This document shows, in pieces, positions 61,180 through 64,000 of a DNA stretch of 64,000 nt. A model generated the notes under the pieces. It had not been told where the DNA came from. It saw only the letters and a program-made list of their open reading frames with translations, and ran no database searches. The DNA is from Chaetoceros tenuissimus (Eukaryota > Bacillariophyta > Thalassiosirophyceae > Chaetocerotales > Chaetocerotaceae), in NCBI GenBank assembly GCA_021927905.1, contig BLLK01000077.1:1-64000 (forward strand), read 5' to 3'. Numbering within the stretch: the first letter of the stretch is position 1; every line of letters begins with the position of its first letter. Both the position numbers and the translations under genes were made by a program.

Positions 61180-62032
61180 ATCAATTTAAACTAAAGAGTC
61201 CTTCGTGTGTTACACCTGTTTTGTGATGGTATTATTTCTAAATATAGCTATTGATTTGCTTCTTTTGGTTTTGACCGTTTGCTGAAGCAAACGTCGCGTG
61301 TGCTACGTGTACAACGCTACTATTCTACATCACCATGTCCCTTTTCTCAAAAGAATGCATACAATTTGTGTAAAATAGCCTGTAAACTGTCAATTTCTCC
61401 GAAATATCGGTGTTTTTATGTACAAAATACTGCTCTACTACGTACATGAACTTTTCCTTCTCCGAAACTCAAAATATCAGTTTTCTACACATCATTTTTA
61501 CGTACTTGAAAGCTGGCCGGCCAATACTCCTGATACAACCGTAACTACAAAAGTTTAAACTAGATAGAATGCAACAATATTCACAAGGAATGAAGTCTTC
61601 ATAGAACATCATCATTCTATATCTATCAAATACCATTTGAAAAATTTCAGTTGGCTTGCTTGCCACAACCGTGGTTGTGGCATGATGGCTAGCTAGAATC
61701 CAGTATCGTATTCGTATGTAGCTAGACAAAAAAATCCATTAGAATACAAACTAAATCCTTATAAAACCAATCTTCCAACCTTTTTAAAGTAGTCAAATGA
61801 TATTTATATCTAAACTGTATTCTGATTGTAGTGAATAGTACACTACAAAAAATAGAAGAGTCATACTTCTATTACCGTTTAGGCCATTTCTAACGGCCGC
61901 GCTGAAAATCATGCATCGAGTCTTGTAAAAATATTTCAAGAGCGCCAAAACACAACAGTTGTTGATTCAAACCTAATCCATAGACAACAGCTTGTATATC
62001 TAATAACTACTTCAAACAATATCTAAAATAAA
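61180..62032. other. 850-bp spacer with a near-perfect palindrome
   Basis: Between two divergently transcribed genes. TGCCACAACC and GGTTGTGGCA (61661-61682) form a 10-bp stem around a GT. A TAC-GTACAT/TACGTACTTGAAA motif pair is near 61438 and 61500. No gene was recognised. Confidence 0.5.
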
Positions 62033-64000
62033 ATGGAAGAAGAACATGAGACTGCCGCTGCCAAGGAACGAAGTCGTCGAATTAAATCGTACGGTTCTCA
62101 TAAAGAGGCTGCAGTAGAGAATGTAGAGAATGTACAAGAAGATGTACAAGAGAATGAAGAAGATGATAACTCGGACCAGGAGTCCATTGCGACGGTGGAA
62201 CAGAATGTCAATTTTACTTTATTCAATTTAGACAATTTGGAAATGATTGATGAAGAAGATCAGGCTCTGTTAAACTCTCAAGATGAAGATGAGGAACTGT
62301 TGAATTTTGATGGAGAGAGTGAACAAGACAGTGAACAGGAACAAGACGACGATGATGATGAGATGGTACAGGATGCAACTCAAGATGTCGATACTGCCGA
62401 TGCTTTGAATGAAATTGAATCAAATGAAGAGCATCAAGAAGAGGAAGAAGAACAGTCAGTAAAAGACAGTCAAGACGATGACTCTCAAGAAGAAGAAAAT
62501 GAATTTGTAGTCGACAGCACACAACAAGAAGAAGCAGTAGAAAATAAAGAAGAAGCTACTCAACAAGAAGAGATCTTAGAAGAAGAGTCAACTCCAGAAC
62601 CAGAAAGCCAACAAAAAACTCCAGAATCAGAAATAACCAATCAAGACATTCTATCATGTGTCGAAACACTCTTTGAAGAAGCCGATAAAGAAACCATGAC
62701 GGTCAAAGATATCATTAACTCCTGTAAAGAAATTCTACAGATTAAAATCAAGGGAGAGCGTAAGGCTTTGATCAAGGAGCATTTGATGAAACTTGTCAAT
62801 GCACAAGAAGAAGAGGAGGAGGAAGTAGAAGAGACTGAGGAACAAGAGGAAGCTGAGGAAGCTGAGGAATCGGAATACGATGCGAGTGATGAAGAAGAAA
62901 CGAAAAAGCGACCAACACGTACTCCGAAAAAGCGTAAACCTTCTCATTTGAAAATACACCATGAATCCATGCGCAAACGACAATTGCAGCAACAAAAAGT
63001 CCTACAGGAGGAATTGCAACAAGCACAAGCTAAAAAGATTAGTCAAGCGGATCGGGAACGGGCGGAAGCAATTGCGAAAAAGTTTCAAACGGATTCGGAG
63101 GAGTTGAGGTTGAAGAGGGCACAAGAACGTTTGGGGTTGATTGATACTTTGGTGAAGAAGCGTTTGATGCTTTTGAATTCTGATGGTGAGGATAGTAGTG
63201 AGGATAGTGAGAGTGATGAGGAGAGTAGTGAAGATGAATTGGAGATTCTTGGAATGGACAGCAAACCTACTGACAATTATGAAGCAGATAGTGAAGACGA
63301 CTCAGAGGAACTTACATTGAAAAAGGATAAAACTTCTCCAAAGGGTATCAAGAGAATTGTTGCTTCGCCAAAAAAGAATTCGCCACAGTCCATTATTGCA
63401 TTCTTTAGTCATTCGACCTCCAATTATAATAATAATCAAACTGCGAGGAACAAGGTTGTCAAGAATCCAAGGGCTTTGTTGAAACATGCGCTCAAGGCCA
63501 AACAATTTGAGAATGGAAACAAGTGGCTTGCGAGGTATGTACAAATTGTGTATAATGATATATGCAAGTTTCTTTTGTAATTGCTCACCAACCTTGCACA
63601 ATAGGGAACTTGGATATGACAAGGTGGAAGATCATATTCGTGAATGTAACATGCTGGAAATGAAAAAGAAGAAGCAACTCAAGGCTCTGGAACAGCAACG
63701 CATCATGAATACTGTCAAGAAGGGACTTTCGGCTATGGAAGACGTCAAGACGGAAGATGCAACTGCCATTGATACAGATGCTGCTGTCAAGAATGAAGAG
63801 GAGGAGGAAACTATGGAACGAACTCGTGTGAACCTCGACCAAGAGTCTGATCAAGAGCAAGAGGAAGAAGATGAGGAAATGGCCATGGCTCGTGAAATTG
63901 CTGCAGCGGATGCTGTTATGGAAGAGAATATGGAAGAAGATGAAGTAGAAAAGGAAGAAAGTATGGTGAATGACTTTACTCAAACTGTTATGGAACTGCA
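62033..64000 (+). CDS. Acidic DEK-C domain nuclear protein, 5' part (runs off the window)
   Basis: Exon 1 is 62033-63534; the 70-bp intron (donor GTATGT, acceptor ACAATAG) is phase 2; exon 2 starts at 63605 and is still open at 64000. The protein is very acidic (long Glu/Asp/Gln stretches in residues 35-200). A DEK C-terminal-type domain lies near residues 203-260 (TNQDILSCVETLFEEADKET, TVKDIINSCKEIL). A basic patch follows (KKRPTRTPKKRKPSHLKI) and a Gln/Arg-rich coiled coil. PQSIIAFFS near residue 450 resembles the PCNA-binding box of replication proteins (compare QRSIMSFF in DNA ligase I), but with Pro in place of the usual Gln. Exon 2 continues ELGYDKVEDHIREC and more acid runs. It is probably nuclear and chromatin- or replication-related; that is an inference. 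Confidence 0.55.

Noticed and set aside
62223-63276. Several minus-strand frames opposite the DEK-C gene
   Set aside because: They are complements of Glu/Asp-rich coding sequence and have Leu/Ser/His-rich shadow composition.

Overview
The window looks like nuclear DNA of an AT-rich photosynthetic stramenopile, most likely a diatom (inference). The support is short spliceosomal introns of mostly 62-91 bp with GTAAGT-type donors and AG acceptors; plastid-type bipartite presequences with a Phe just after a signal peptide (the MsrA and fatty-acid hydroxylase genes), one followed by a thylakoid twin-arginine segment; and families known to be expanded in diatoms and related algae (Lin-12/Notch repeats, helicase-associated repeats, F-box/ankyrin-like proteins, 7TM receptors, TIR-like proteins). 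No rRNA, tRNA or CRISPR array was seen.

Layout. 1-9204: a tyrosine-recombinase retrotransposon of the DIRS order with PAT/Ngaro-style split direct repeats (A1-genes-B1-A2-B2). 9205-17306: a gene-poor stretch, then a helicase-associated-domain gene, an MsrA apparently addressed to the thylakoid lumen, a LanC-like relic, a GRAM-VASt lipid-transfer gene and a small secreted protein. 18659-24341: one seven-exon gene for a membrane protein with about 28 LNR modules. 24387-25431: a broken ubiquitin-like/2OG-oxygenase fusion. 25932-28745: a divergent pair that looks like iron uptake (FEA1-like surface protein and FTR1-type permease). 29059-36968: four F-box/ankyrin-like genes in an A-B-A'-B' order, interrupted by an orphan gene. 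37262-40700: a TIR-like/LRR-like protein and a BEACH-N-terminus-like protein. 40856-41072: a MITE. 41565-52330: a 7TM receptor, a six-TM protein with a truncated twin, a small mitochondrial protein, a fatty-acid hydroxylase family gene, a trypsin-like protease, a stand-alone E2-type acyltransferase and a RING protein. 52540-61179: a 7TM-receptor cluster in which one gene carries a 3.9-kb, two-gene, TA-flanked DDE transposon in its first intron. 62033-64000: the 5' part of an acidic DEK-C-type nuclear protein that leaves the window.

Working together. The clearest functional pair is the divergent iron couple. The 7TM receptors at 41.6, 52.9-58.7 and 59.9-61.2 kb share TM3 and TM7 signatures and appear to be a locally amplified receptor family. 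The F-box/ankyrin genes share an upstream box with a TGACGT core and may be co-regulated. Several otherwise conserved host genes carry single-base frame breaks, so either young pseudogenes or residual assembly indels are present. The most unusual element is the DDE transposon carrying a spliced 612-residue Cys-rich passenger gene. Intron and exon coordinates were derived by hand from splice signals and frame continuity; no database search was possible.
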